DNA of 64,000 bases from Bacteroidales bacterium (GTDB taxonomy: Bacteria; Bacteroidota; Bacteroidia; Bacteroidales; Bacteroidaceae). The stretch spans positions 221,256 to 285,255 of the forward strand of contig SUXQ01000001.1 of assembly GCA_015060905.1 (NCBI GenBank), written 5' to 3'. Shown piece by piece: positions 35,148-44,200 of this stretch. Positions within the stretch are counted from its first letter, which is position 1; each line of letters opens with the position of its first letter. The position numbers and the translations under genes are program-made. A model generated the notes under the pieces. That model did no database searches, was not told the origin of the DNA, and was given only the letters and a program-made list of their open reading frames with translations.

Positions 35148-35729
35148 TTATATATATTTCTGAGCCTTAAGCTCTTCGGCAACGGTAAGAAGCTCGTCGT
35201 ACCACTCTTGCCCGAACCGTTCGATGAAGGGCTGCTTAAGAAATTCGTACACACGAATGCCCTCGCGTCGCCCCTTTACTACTGCATGGCGACAGACATC
35301 CCATTTGTGAAAATTTACGGACGTAAGATTGCCAACCTTGCCCAGTCGCGCCGGGTAGAGGTAGCAGGATATTGGCTTGCGCCAATGGAAACGTCCTTCG
35401 TTGAAAGCCTTCTCTACAAGGCATAGTGTGCAACCCTTGCTGTCGCGTGTGGCAAAGACGCAATCTTTACCGTTTACGATAGAGGTTACAAGGTCGCCGT
35501 CGGGGTCGTTGTAAACAACGCCCTGCTCGGCAACAACGGCACGTGCCTCGCCTGTCATTTCGCTCTCGACTACCGGGAGTGCCTCTTCGAGCTTTTCAAC
35601 CTCGTCGAGTGCCACCGGAGCTCCGGCCTCGCCCTCGACGCAGCAGATGCCTTTGCAGTGTGCCGGGTCGCAGCAGAAATATTCGGTGAATATGGAGAAA
35701 GAGACGATTGTGTCGCCTATCTGTACCAT
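35148..35729 (-). CDS. DUF3109 cysteine-rich protein
   Basis: This 193-residue soluble protein of a Bacteroidota family of unknown function has many cysteines in metal-site-like spacing: CCDPAHCKGICC near the N-terminus, CTLC around residue 100, plus single Cys in SCYLYP and VCRH. The pattern resembles YkgJ-type zinc or iron-sulfur proteins. It is transcribed alone, between gpmI and the second glycan locus, with terminators on both sides. Confidence 0.82.
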   Translation of the reverse strand: MVQIGDTIVSFSIFTEYFCCDPAHCKGICCVEGEAGAPVALDEVEKLEEALPVVESEMTGEARAVVAEQGVVYNDPDGDLVTSIVNGKDCVFATRDSKGCTLCLVEKAFNEGRFHWRKPISCYLYPARLGKVGNLTSVNFHKWDVCRHAVVKGRREGIRVYEFLKQPFIERFGQEWYDELLTVAEELKAQKYI

Positions 35730-35768
35730 TTTTTCTGGATTCTTTTAATTACTAATCAACGGCTTTTG

Positions 35769-35807
35769 TTCAATTTAGGCCCAACAAGTTGTTGGGCCTA
35801 AATTGAA
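35769..35807 (-). terminator. Terminator of gpmI
   Basis: A near-perfect palindrome with a 19-bp stem around AATTTAGGCCCAACAA and a single central base lies 4 nt after the gpmI stop. Confidence 0.8.
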
Positions 35808-35810
35808 ATT

Positions 35811-37310
35811 TTAGATGAGCGGAGTACCTGTCATGTCCGCAGGTGCTTCCAATCCCATGATTTTAAGGATAGAGGGCGCAACGTCTGCCAAAATACCATC
35901 TTTCACTGTCGCATCCTTCTTGTCTGTTACATATACACAGGGTACGGGGTTCAACGAGTGAGCGGTGTTGGGTGAGCCGTCTGCGTTTACTGCGTTGTCG
36001 GCGTTACCGTGGTCGGCAATGATGATAGAGTCGTAACCGTGAGCCTTAGCAGCTTCAATAACATCCTTGACGCATGCATCCACTGCAACAACTGCCTTTT
36101 CTATTGCTTCGTAAACACCAGTGTGACCAACCATGTCTCCGTTTGCGAAGTTCACAACGATAAAGTCGTACTTCTCAGTGGCGATAGCCTCGACGAGCTT
36201 GTCTTTGACCTCGTACGCGCTCATCTCGGGCTGCAGGTCGTAGGTCGCAACTTTGGGTGAGGGGACAAGTATGCGGTCCTCATTGTCGTAAGGAGTCTCG
36301 CGACCGCCGTTGAAGAAGAATGTAACGTGAGCATACTTCTCGGTCTCGGCAATGTGCAACTGTTTCAAGCCCTGCTTCGCAACAAATTCGCCAAGAGTAT
36401 TCTCGACATTCTCTTTGTCGAAAAGGATGTGTACGCCCACGAATTTTGCATCGTAGGGGGTCATGCAGTAGTACTGCAATCCGGGGATGGTCTTCATGCC
36501 TGCCTCGGGCATGTCCTCCTGTGTAAGAACTATTGTAAGTTCCTTTGCGCGGTCGTTGCGATAGTTGAAGAAGATAACTGCATCGCCCTCGCCGATGCGA
36601 GCATCGTATGCTGTGTTCACGATGGGCTTGATGAACTCGTCTGTAACACCCTCGGCGTATGACTCCTCGACAGCTGTAACCATGTTGTCGGCTTTTTTGC
36701 CCTCGCCATCAACAAGAAGGTCATAGGCAATCTTTACGCGCTCCCATCGTTTGTCGCGGTCCATTGCGTAGTAACGGCCTATGATGGTTGCAACCTTCAT
36801 ATTGCTTTTTACCATCTCCTCAATGAAGCCGGCACCGCTTTTGGGGTCTGTGTCGCGACCGTCCATAAAGCAGTGAACGTAAGTCTCGGCAACGCCCTCG
36901 TCTACAGCCATCTTGTACATAGCGTTAAGATGCTCGAGCGAGCTGTGCACGCCACCATCCGATGCAAGGCCCATAAAGTGAAGTTTCTTGCCATTCTCTT
37001 TTGCGTAGCGAACAGCAGAAACAAGTTCGGGATTCTGACGGATAGTGCCGTCGGCAATGGCGCGGTTGATTTTCAAAAGGTCCTGATAAACTACGCGTCC
37101 GCCACCGATGTTAAGGTGACCAACCTCGCTGTTACCCATCTGTCCTGCGGGAAGGCCTACATTCTCGCCGCTCGCCTGCAATTGCGAGTGGGGGTAGTTC
37201 TGCATAAGATAATCCCAATAGGGTGTGGGAGTGTTGAAAATAACATCACCTTTACCGTTGTTACCGAGGCCCCAGCCATCCAAAATAACCAAAAGAGCTT
37301 TCTTTGTCAT
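35811..37310 (-). CDS. gpmI: 2,3-bisphosphoglycerate-independent phosphoglycerate mutase
   Basis: This 499-residue glycolytic enzyme interconverts 3- and 2-phosphoglycerate with a two-manganese site. The phospho-acceptor is Ser61 in [16 protein letters not shown]. The metal ligands lie in ILDGWG near the start and in IIADHGNAD and GMDG-like motifs near the end ([11 protein letters not shown]). Length is normal. It is transcribed alone. Confidence 0.96.
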   Translation of the reverse strand: MTKKALLVILDGWGLGNNGKGDVIFNTPTPYWDYLMQNYPHSQLQASGENVGLPAGQMGNSEVGHLNIGGGRVVYQDLLKINRAIADGTIRQNPELVSAVRYAKENGKKLHFMGLASDGGVHSSLEHLNAMYKMAVDEGVAETYVHCFMDGRDTDPKSGAGFIEEMVKSNMKVATIIGRYYAMDRDKRWERVKIAYDLLVDGEGKKADNMVTAVEESYAEGVTDEFIKPIVNTAYDARIGEGDAVIFFNYRNDRAKELTIVLTQEDMPEAGMKTIPGLQYYCMTPYDAKFVGVHILFDKENVENTLGEFVAKQGLKQLHIAETEKYAHVTFFFNGGRETPYDNEDRILVPSPKVATYDLQPEMSAYEVKDKLVEAIATEKYDFIVVNFANGDMVGHTGVYEAIEKAVVAVDACVKDVIEAAKAHGYDSIIIADHGNADNAVNADGSPNTAHSLNPVPCVYVTDKKDATVKDGILADVAPSILKIMGLEAPADMTGTPLI

Positions 37311-37476
37311 AAGTGTATAATTTTATAATTCGGGTTTTCACATAATTCAGTGCGAAGATACAAAAAAAGTATCATTTTTTCGGTTGTTTCAAACATAAAC
37401 ATGCAAACAATGATTAAATATTGTAAACGTGGCACATAAATTTGCAAAAAAGAGGGTCTGTCGGTTAAAAAAACTC

Positions 37477-37484
37477 TATCTTTG
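37477..37484 (+). promoter_or_regulatory. -7 element very close to the Nudix start codon
   Basis: TATCTTTG is a full TAnnTTTG match only 6 nt before the ATG at 37491. Transcription would begin at or next to the start codon, giving a leaderless or nearly leaderless mRNA. No clear -33 box is seen. Confidence 0.5.
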
Positions 37485-37490
37485 CAGATT

Positions 37491-38033
37491 ATGAGTCATC
37501 CATTGGATATATTTGGTTACTGTCCTGTTTGTGGCAAAGAGGGTTTTACGATAAACAACGTAAAGTCGAAGAGGTGCGACGGTTGCGGGTTTGTGCTGTA
37601 TTTCAACGCAATTTCGGCAACGGTTGCTGTGATAATGAACGACAAAGAGGAAATATTGGTTGCGCGACGGGCAAAAGAGCCGGCAAAGGGTACTTTGGAC
37701 CTGCCGGGGGGCTTTGCCGATAGTATGGAGACGGCCGAAGAGGCTGTCGCGCGTGAGGTGCTCGAAGAGAGCGGCATGCGCGTGACAGGGGTAAAATACC
37801 TCTTTTCGCTACCAAACAAATATATCTATTCGGGCTTCGAAGAGCACACGCTTGACATGTTCTTCTTGTGCAGGACCGAGCCGGGCGACACTCCCGTAGC
37901 CAATGATGATGTTAAAGAGCTTGAATGGATACCTTTGGACGACCTTGACCCTGAACTATTCGGGCTGCAATCTATACGCAAGGGTGTAGAACTTTTAAAA
38001 GAGATGAAAAACGAGATAAAAAATAATATATGA
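37491..38033 (+). CDS. Nudix hydrolase with N-terminal zinc ribbon
   Basis: This 180-residue protein starts at ATG 37491. A TTG 9 nt earlier lies within the -7 element and is unlikely. Residues about 10-35 form a four-cysteine zinc ribbon (CPVCGKE...CDGCGF). The Nudix box GGFADSMETAEEAVAREVLE with ESGM follows at about 75-97. The domain order resembles NudC-like NAD or nucleotide-sugar pyrophosphatases, though the protein is shorter. The stop overlaps the start of the TPR gene by 4 nt, which suggests one operon. The substrate cannot be predicted. Confidence 0.88.
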   Translation: MSHPLDIFGYCPVCGKEGFTINNVKSKRCDGCGFVLYFNAISATVAVIMNDKEEILVARRAKEPAKGTLDLPGGFADSMETAEEAVAREVLEESGMRVTGVKYLFSLPNKYIYSGFEEHTLDMFFLCRTEPGDTPVANDDVKELEWIPLDDLDPELFGLQSIRKGVELLKEMKNEIKNNI

Positions 38034-41000
38034 AAAAGACACTTATTCTACTAATGCTCTCGGGCTTGGGCTTTACGGCGCAAGCAACCGATGGCCTTAC
38101 CTCGGAAAATCAGTCGGCACTGATAAAGGAGTGTACCCGTCTGCATGATGGCAGAAACTACAAGACTGCACTCGCATTGCTCGATAAAATAGACGAAAAA
38201 GAACTAAATAGTCGGCAGCAGCAAGAGGTTGCTTATCTGAAGGCGACAACCACATTTGCCATCGACCATAAAGAGGGACGCGGGCTTATTTTGCAATTCT
38301 TGGAAAAGTACCCCGAGAGTGCGAAGCGCGAGATTCTGTCGGCTCTTGTGGCCGAGTCGTACTATTTTTCGCACGACTTTGAAAAATCCGTAGAGTGGTT
38401 CGGCAAGGCCGACCTTTACCGCCTCGAAGCTGACGAGCGTGACCGCGCCGACCTCTATAAAGCTCTTGCGCTGCAAGAGTGCGGACAGACTCAGCAGGCA
38501 ACAGCTATTCTCAGCCGTTTGCGTCAGACAAGCAAGCAGTATAGTAGCGACGCAGTCTTTTATCTTGCAACGATAGACTACTACGACGACCGTCTCGACA
38601 GCGCATACGATGGCTTCAAGGCAGTGGAATTGAGCGACAAATACCATCTTGACGTTCCCTATTATCTTGCCTCGATATATATTAAAAAAGGAGAGTATGT
38701 CCGCGCCGAGAAACTTGCCCGCATGTTCCTTCAGGACAATGGCAGCCTGCCTCAGGCACTGCCCATGCAGCAGGCATTGGGAGCCTCTCTCTTCGGGCAA
38801 AAAAAATACAACGAGGCTATTGCTCCGTTGCAGAAATATATCACAGAGTATAATAACCCCCAGCGTATAGCATACTATCAGTTGGGAATGAGCTATTTTC
38901 AGACGGGACGCTACAAAGATGCCATTGCTCCGCTTGATAAATCCACCGGAGCGTCGGATGCAATCACACAAAATGCCTATCTGCATTTGGGTATAATACA
39001 GTTGAACGCCAAAGACGTAACAAAGGCACGTCTCGCCTTTGAACAGGCTGCAAACATGAACTACGACAGCCGCATCCGCGAAGAGGCACTCTACAACTAC
39101 GCACTGTGCATACACCAGACACGCTACTCGCCCTTTGCCGAGAGTGTTACGGTCTTTGAGCGTTTCCTCAATGAATACCCCAATTCTCCACACGCCACAC
39201 AGGTGAGCCAATATCTTGTCGAGGTATATATGAACACCCGCAACTACGACGTTGCGTTGCGCTCGATAGAAAAGATACACAAACCCTCGCGTGCCATACT
39301 CGAGGCGAAACAAAAAGTACTCTATCGTCTGGGAGTGCAGGCCTTTATCGACAAAGACCTTAAAGGCTCCATAAACTATATGAACCGTTCGATAGAACTT
39401 TCATCGTACAACAAACAGACATACAACGACGCCCTCTATTGGCGCGGCGAGGCATACTACGCACTCGGCGACTATGCTTCGGCAGCCGACAGCTACAAAG
39501 CAGCCGTCGCAAACAGCGGCAGCAACAGCACAAATGCACTCTACGGATTGGGCTACACATGTTTCCAGACAGAGAAATACGGCGAAGCAATGACACACTT
39601 CAACCGCTATCTGCAACAAGCACCGGCAAGCGACCGAGCATTGCGCTCCGATGCTTACAACCGCATAGGCGACTGCCACTTCTATAATAGGTCGTATGCA
39701 ACAGCCGAACAATATTATCGCAAGGCTGCCGAGACTGATAATTCCTACGGCGATTACGCCCTCTATCGCAGTGCTATCACGCAAGGCCTCGGTAAAAACT
39801 ATGCAGGCAAGGTAGAGACACTCAACCGTCTGATAAATAATTTCCCGCAAAGCGCGTATGCCGAACAGGCATACTACGAAATGGGACGCGCTTATGTAGA
39901 GCAGGAAAAGAACGAACAGGCAGTAGCGACCTTCGACGAACTTTTGAGAAAATACCCCAAAAGCTCTCTTGCCCGTAAGGCAGCAACAGAGACTGCAATG
40001 ATATATAATCAGACGGGTAACAACGAAAAAGCAATTTCGGCATATAAGAAAATAATTGCCACATACCCGCAGAGCGAAGAGGCGCAGATTGCAGCGCAGG
40101 ACCTTAAAAACCTTTATGTGGACATGGGCAAGGTGGACGAATTTGCCGAATTTGCTGCAAATACTCCCGGAATGCGTGCAATAGAGAGCAGCGAGCGTGA
40201 CACACTCACATACGTCGCAGCCGAAAAGGTTTACAGTCGCGGAGACATTGCACAGGCAAAAAATGCTTTTCAGAAATATCTGCAAGGCTACCCTCAGGGT
40301 TCGTTCACACTCGATGCACACTACTATTTGGGAATAATATTCTACAATGAGCAAGCACCGGCCGATGCACAGCTGCACTTTGGAAAAGTAATTGCCTTCC
40401 CTGATAATAAATACAGCGAGGATGCAATGGCGCTCTCTTCCGAAATTTACTACAAGGCAGGCAGTTACCGCGAGGCAATGAACCTATACAAGCAACTGAT
40501 TGTAAAGACCGGCAACAACGAGCGTCGTCAGGCGTGTCGCATGAATCTGCTGCGTTGCGCATACAATCTTAACGAAGGCAACGAGGTGATGAATGTGACC
40601 GATGAACTGCTCACGGCAGGCAATCTGTCGCCCGAATGGACAAGGGAAATATACTACGACCGCGCAAAGACCCTCATACGCACAAACAGAGCCAACGACG
40701 CGGTTGCCGACCTTAAAAAACTCTCTTCGGACACACGTACGCAGCAGGGTGCCGAGGCAAAATATCTGCTCGCGCAAATATATTTCGATAATAAAAAATA
40801 CGAAGATTGCGAAAAAGAGGTGCTAAACTATATAGAGGTAAGTACCCCACATGCATATTGGCTTGCACGCAGTTTCGTACTTCTGTCCGACCTTTACATT
40901 ATCCTCGACCGTAAGATGGAGGCCAAACAGTATCTGCTGTCATTGCAAAATAACTACAGTGGCGACGATGACATTGCCGGACGCATAAAAGAACGTCTCG

Positions 41001-41047
41001 ACAAACTTGCAGCCGAAGAGAATAATACAGTTACACAACAACAATAA
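38030..41047 (+). CDS. Large TPR-repeat periplasmic protein
   Basis: This 1005-residue protein has a signal peptide (MKKTLILLMLSGLGFTAQA). Almost all the rest is tetratricopeptide repeats (for example YYQLGMSYFQTGRYKDAIAPL, YWRGEAYYALGDYASAADSY, YYEMGRAYVEQEKNEQAVATF separated along the chain). TPR arrays hold protein complexes together. It begins inside the Nudix stop and is followed after 14 nt by an outer-membrane barrel protein, so the two probably work as a pair at the outer membrane, as a scaffold or assembly factor. I recognise the architecture but no named function. Confidence 0.85.
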   Translation: MKKTLILLMLSGLGFTAQATDGLTSENQSALIKECTRLHDGRNYKTALALLDKIDEKELNSRQQQEVAYLKATTTFAIDHKEGRGLILQFLEKYPESAKREILSALVAESYYFSHDFEKSVEWFGKADLYRLEADERDRADLYKALALQECGQTQQATAILSRLRQTSKQYSSDAVFYLATIDYYDDRLDSAYDGFKAVELSDKYHLDVPYYLASIYIKKGEYVRAEKLARMFLQDNGSLPQALPMQQALGASLFGQKKYNEAIAPLQKYITEYNNPQRIAYYQLGMSYFQTGRYKDAIAPLDKSTGASDAITQNAYLHLGIIQLNAKDVTKARLAFEQAANMNYDSRIREEALYNYALCIHQTRYSPFAESVTVFERFLNEYPNSPHATQVSQYLVEVYMNTRNYDVALRSIEKIHKPSRAILEAKQKVLYRLGVQAFIDKDLKGSINYMNRSIELSSYNKQTYNDALYWRGEAYYALGDYASAADSYKAAVANSGSNSTNALYGLGYTCFQTEKYGEAMTHFNRYLQQAPASDRALRSDAYNRIGDCHFYNRSYATAEQYYRKAAETDNSYGDYALYRSAITQGLGKNYAGKVETLNRLINNFPQSAYAEQAYYEMGRAYVEQEKNEQAVATFDELLRKYPKSSLARKAATETAMIYNQTGNNEKAISAYKKIIATYPQSEEAQIAAQDLKNLYVDMGKVDEFAEFAANTPGMRAIESSERDTLTYVAAEKVYSRGDIAQAKNAFQKYLQGYPQGSFTLDAHYYLGIIFYNEQAPADAQLHFGKVIAFPDNKYSEDAMALSSEIYYKAGSYREAMNLYKQLIVKTGNNERRQACRMNLLRCAYNLNEGNEVMNVTDELLTAGNLSPEWTREIYYDRAKTLIRTNRANDAVADLKKLSSDTRTQQGAEAKYLLAQIYFDNKKYEDCEKEVLNYIEVSTPHAYWLARSFVLLSDLYIILDRKMEAKQYLLSLQNNYSGDDDIAGRIKERLDKLAAEENNTVTQQQ

Positions 41048-41061
41048 TAATACTTTCCAAT

Positions 41062-42717
41062 ATGAAAAGGACAATAATATCAGCCTTTGTGGCACTGTTT
41101 GCGGCAACAACCTTTGCTCAGACAGACTCACTGAATGCCGTAGTAAAAGTAGAGAACGACTACAATCCTATAATTGTAAAAGCTGTGAAACAGAGTTTTA
41201 CTCCGCAGATAGAAATGCCCACCGACAATACCCCTCTGGACTTGGTATTTTCACGCTCGGCGACCCCATTCGAGCGATTCGTAAGCAACCGCGACCTTAG
41301 CAATCTGTTGCCCGAACAAGAGTCTGTGTACAATGGTTACGCCCGCTTAGGATACGGCAACTACAATAATGTGGATGCAAAATTGGGCTACCGATTGGAT
41401 GTTGGTGCTAATGACGTTATAAACCTTTACGCATCATTGGCAGGATTCAACGGCAATATTGATGGGCTAAATACCGGCGATTGGAAATCTCGTTTCTACG
41501 ACACATGGCTGACAGCCGACTATACCCACCGCTTCAGATACCTGTCGTTTACCATTTTGGGAGGGGTAAATGACAATGTGTTCAACTACCAGCCATCCGG
41601 AATTGTCCCCACTACAGGCATTGACAAGCAGCATAATAATGATGCTCGTCTGATGGCTCGTATAAAGTCTAATCTCGCAGGCCCTGTTTCGTACAATGCG
41701 AATGTTGGCTACCAACTGCACACGCGCAAATACTCATTGGCGGTAAAAGAGCGCATAAGTGAAAATCAGTTTACAGCCGGTGGTGAATTTGCTCTTGAAT
41801 TTGACAACGAGCAGCTTCGCGGCTTTGGAATTGCAGCGACATTCGACGCATTCACATACAATGATGCTCTTAAGCCTAAGTTCGCCGAGTATAAATTTGA
41901 CGACTATATTTCCGTGCGCGTAAACCCCTTTATGGATTTTCGCTTCGATGCATGGAAACTGCGTCTGGGCGTGCATGCTGATGTACTTACAGCCAACGGC
42001 AAAAAGATTGCAGTTGCTCCCGATATTAAATTCGAAGCCCCTTTGAACGAAAATATCAATTTGTATGCAAACGCTACGGGCGGCAACCGGCTTAATACAT
42101 TTGCCTCGCTCAACGAACTGTCGCCATATTGGAACTACGGCGAAGCTAGTAAACAACTGACACCTACATATAAGGTCTTTGACATTGAGACAGGCCTGCG
42201 CATGGGCTACGAGCCGCTTGCCATACATCTTTTCATGGGCTACGATTATACAAAATACAACCTTTTGCCCACAGTGTCGCTTGTCACTCCTTTGCTTATA
42301 TACACAGACTTTGCGCAGGATGATACACGTAAATACTATATAGGTGGAAAAGTCAGTTACGACTACAGCGGTTGGTTGAATGTTACGGCTGATGCACGTT
42401 ACAACAAATGGAACTGCGACGGTGCCGACGACCTTCTTCTTTTCACCCCCATGATCGAGGCAAATGCAAAGGCTCGCGCACGCCTTTACGATGGACTTTA
42501 CTTTGGAATGGGCTATAATTTTGCCCGTTACACAAAGGGTGACAATGGACGCATAGAGAATATGAATAACTTGAATGCGAACATCAGCTATAAATTCCAC
42601 AAACAATTTAATGCGTACATTCAGGCCGACAATCTGCTGAACAAAAAATATTTCAGCTATGCGGGCTACTATGCAAAAGGAATAAATTTCCTTGCCGGAG
42701 TAGAGTATAATTTCTAA
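41062..42717 (+). CDS. Outer-membrane beta-barrel protein, TonB-receptor-like, no plug
   Basis: This 551-residue protein has a signal peptide (MKRTIISAFVALFAATTFAQ). A short N-terminal stretch (VVKVENDYNPIIVKAVKQSF) is followed by many amphipathic beta strands with aromatic ends (YARLGYGNYNNVDAKLGYRLD, YNFARYTKGDNG). The final strand ends in Phe (GVEYNF), as in outer-membrane barrels. The NLLNKKYFSYAGYYAKGINF stretch resembles the end of TonB-dependent receptors, but there is no plug domain. The partner is probably the TPR protein encoded 14 nt upstream. Cargo or function unknown. Confidence 0.8.
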   Translation: MKRTIISAFVALFAATTFAQTDSLNAVVKVENDYNPIIVKAVKQSFTPQIEMPTDNTPLDLVFSRSATPFERFVSNRDLSNLLPEQESVYNGYARLGYGNYNNVDAKLGYRLDVGANDVINLYASLAGFNGNIDGLNTGDWKSRFYDTWLTADYTHRFRYLSFTILGGVNDNVFNYQPSGIVPTTGIDKQHNNDARLMARIKSNLAGPVSYNANVGYQLHTRKYSLAVKERISENQFTAGGEFALEFDNEQLRGFGIAATFDAFTYNDALKPKFAEYKFDDYISVRVNPFMDFRFDAWKLRLGVHADVLTANGKKIAVAPDIKFEAPLNENINLYANATGGNRLNTFASLNELSPYWNYGEASKQLTPTYKVFDIETGLRMGYEPLAIHLFMGYDYTKYNLLPTVSLVTPLLIYTDFAQDDTRKYYIGGKVSYDYSGWLNVTADARYNKWNCDGADDLLLFTPMIEANAKARARLYDGLYFGMGYNFARYTKGDNGRIENMNNLNANISYKFHKQFNAYIQADNLLNKKYFSYAGYYAKGINFLAGVEYNF

Positions 42718-42758
42718 AAACACACACATTATATAACTAACTTTAAATTAATCTAAGT

Positions 42759-43997
42759 ATGAGAAAAATCTTTTCATTTATTGCAGCATCGGCTCTTGTG
42801 GCAGGAATGCTGACATCTTGCCAGGGTGTACAGCCTAACACCCTTACCGAGGCCGAGAAAGCCGAAGGTTGGCAGCTTCTTTTCGATGGCCAGACACTTG
42901 ACGGCTGGCGCAGCTACAACCGCGACACTCTTGCAGGCGGTTGGCACGTAGTTGATGGTTGTATCCAGGCTTCGGGCGAGGGTAGCGACGGTCACGGCTA
43001 CATTGTTACAGACAAGAAATTTGCAAACTTCGAGCTTGTGTGGGATTGGAAACTTACAAACGGCGGTAACAGCGGTATGCTCTATCACGTTGTTGAGCGT
43101 CCCCAGTTCAGTGTGCCTTATGTAACAGCACCCGAGTATCAGCTTATCGACGTCGAGGGTTGGGAACAGAAAAACGCACCTGCCAAATTGGAAGATTGGC
43201 AGAAGATAGGCGTGGACTATGCAATGCACCTTCCCGACTATAGCAAGATGCACATCAATCCCGTTGGTGAATGGAACTCTTCTAAGATCGTATTTGACAA
43301 TGGTCACGTAGAGCATTGGCTCAACGGCGAGAAAATCGTGGAGTTCGAGGCATGGACAGACGATTGGTTCGTAAGAAAGGCCAGCGGTAAATGGACAATG
43401 GCACCCGAGTATGGATTGTGCAACACAGGTCTCCTCTGTTTGCAGGACCATGGCGACCCCGCTTCTTTCCGCAATATTAAGATTAAGGAGCTTCCTGCAA
43501 AAGAGCGTCCCGCAGTGGCAATGTTCAACGGCAAAGACCTTGCCGGATGGGATACATTCGGTAATATTAAGGCGTCGGTAGATGGCGAGGGTAACCTTGT
43601 TGTCGAGAATGGTGACGAAAAGACCGAGGCTTGCATCGCTACACGCAACTATCTTTACGACTTTGACTTTTCAGTGGATGTTAAGAGCGAGGGTGAGGAT
43701 TGTGCACCCCTCTGGTTCCACGCATTTGTTCCCAAGAAAGGTAAAGAGTGGGGCGAAATTGCCGGTTGGAAATTTGAGATTCCCGAGGATAAACTCTCTT
43801 TGTTGAAGAAGGACGATTGGAATACTTTCCGTATCACAGTGAAAGAGGGTAAAGTAAATACCTTTGTCAATGGCGAGGCTGTTGCTGAATTTACTGACGA
43901 GGCTCTTAATACTGTTCCCGGCCGTATCTTGATGCAGGTTAAAGAGGGTGCCGAGACAAAAATGCTCTACAAGAACTTCAAAATTGCAAACATCTAA
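42759..43997 (+). CDS. Lipoprotein with two DUF1080 (3-keto-disaccharide hydrolase-like) domains
   Basis: This 412-residue lipoprotein has signal peptide and lipobox MLTSC (Cys21). It has two concanavalin-like DUF1080 domains: about 38-245 (GWQLLFDGQTLDGWRSYN, VWDWKLTNGGNSGMLYHV) and about 255-410 (VAMFNGKDLAGWDTFG). The first has the conserved residues of the family. The second is shorter and diverged and may only bind sugar. Characterised DUF1080 members hydrolyse 3-ketoglycosides made by sugar dehydrogenases. No Gfo/Idh dehydrogenase gene is adjacent here. It may be co-transcribed with the barrel gene 41 nt upstream. Confidence 0.82.
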   Translation: MRKIFSFIAASALVAGMLTSCQGVQPNTLTEAEKAEGWQLLFDGQTLDGWRSYNRDTLAGGWHVVDGCIQASGEGSDGHGYIVTDKKFANFELVWDWKLTNGGNSGMLYHVVERPQFSVPYVTAPEYQLIDVEGWEQKNAPAKLEDWQKIGVDYAMHLPDYSKMHINPVGEWNSSKIVFDNGHVEHWLNGEKIVEFEAWTDDWFVRKASGKWTMAPEYGLCNTGLLCLQDHGDPASFRNIKIKELPAKERPAVAMFNGKDLAGWDTFGNIKASVDGEGNLVVENGDEKTEACIATRNYLYDFDFSVDVKSEGEDCAPLWFHAFVPKKGKEWGEIAGWKFEIPEDKLSLLKKDDWNTFRITVKEGKVNTFVNGEAVAEFTDEALNTVPGRILMQVKEGAETKMLYKNFKIANI

Positions 43998-44011
43998 CAG
44001 GTGCTTATTTC

Positions 44012-44051
44012 CCACAAAAAAGTCTCGCTTCAAAGCGAGACTTTTTTTGTG
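44012..44051 (+). terminator. Terminator of the DUF1080 gene
   Basis: A strong stem (AAGTCTCGCTT and complement, extended by A/T pairs) is followed by a 7-T run just after the stop. Confidence 0.85.
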
Positions 44052-44146
44052 GCTGTTTGTGACGGCTGCATTTAACGTGCGCTCGAAATAATTCAAATGT
44101 TTCTGTAAAGCAAATTATTCCTCAATTTGTATTAAACTTACACACA

Positions 44147-44186
44147 AAAAGAGAGGCTGTCGGATACATTCGACAGCCTCTCTTTT
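44147..44186 (-). terminator. Terminator of pnp
   Basis: A perfect 16-bp stem (AAAAGAGAGGCTGTCG and complement) with an 8-nt loop lies 15 nt after the pnp stop, ending in a T run on the minus strand. Confidence 0.82.
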
Positions 44187-44200
44187 ATGTATAACAATTC

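Noticed and set aside
38204-39313. Long minus-strand frames opposite the TPR and barrel genes (also 39401-40378 and 41734-42729)
   Set aside because: They are Cys- and Val-rich translations typical of antisense frames, with no recognisable feature. The plus-strand genes are clear.
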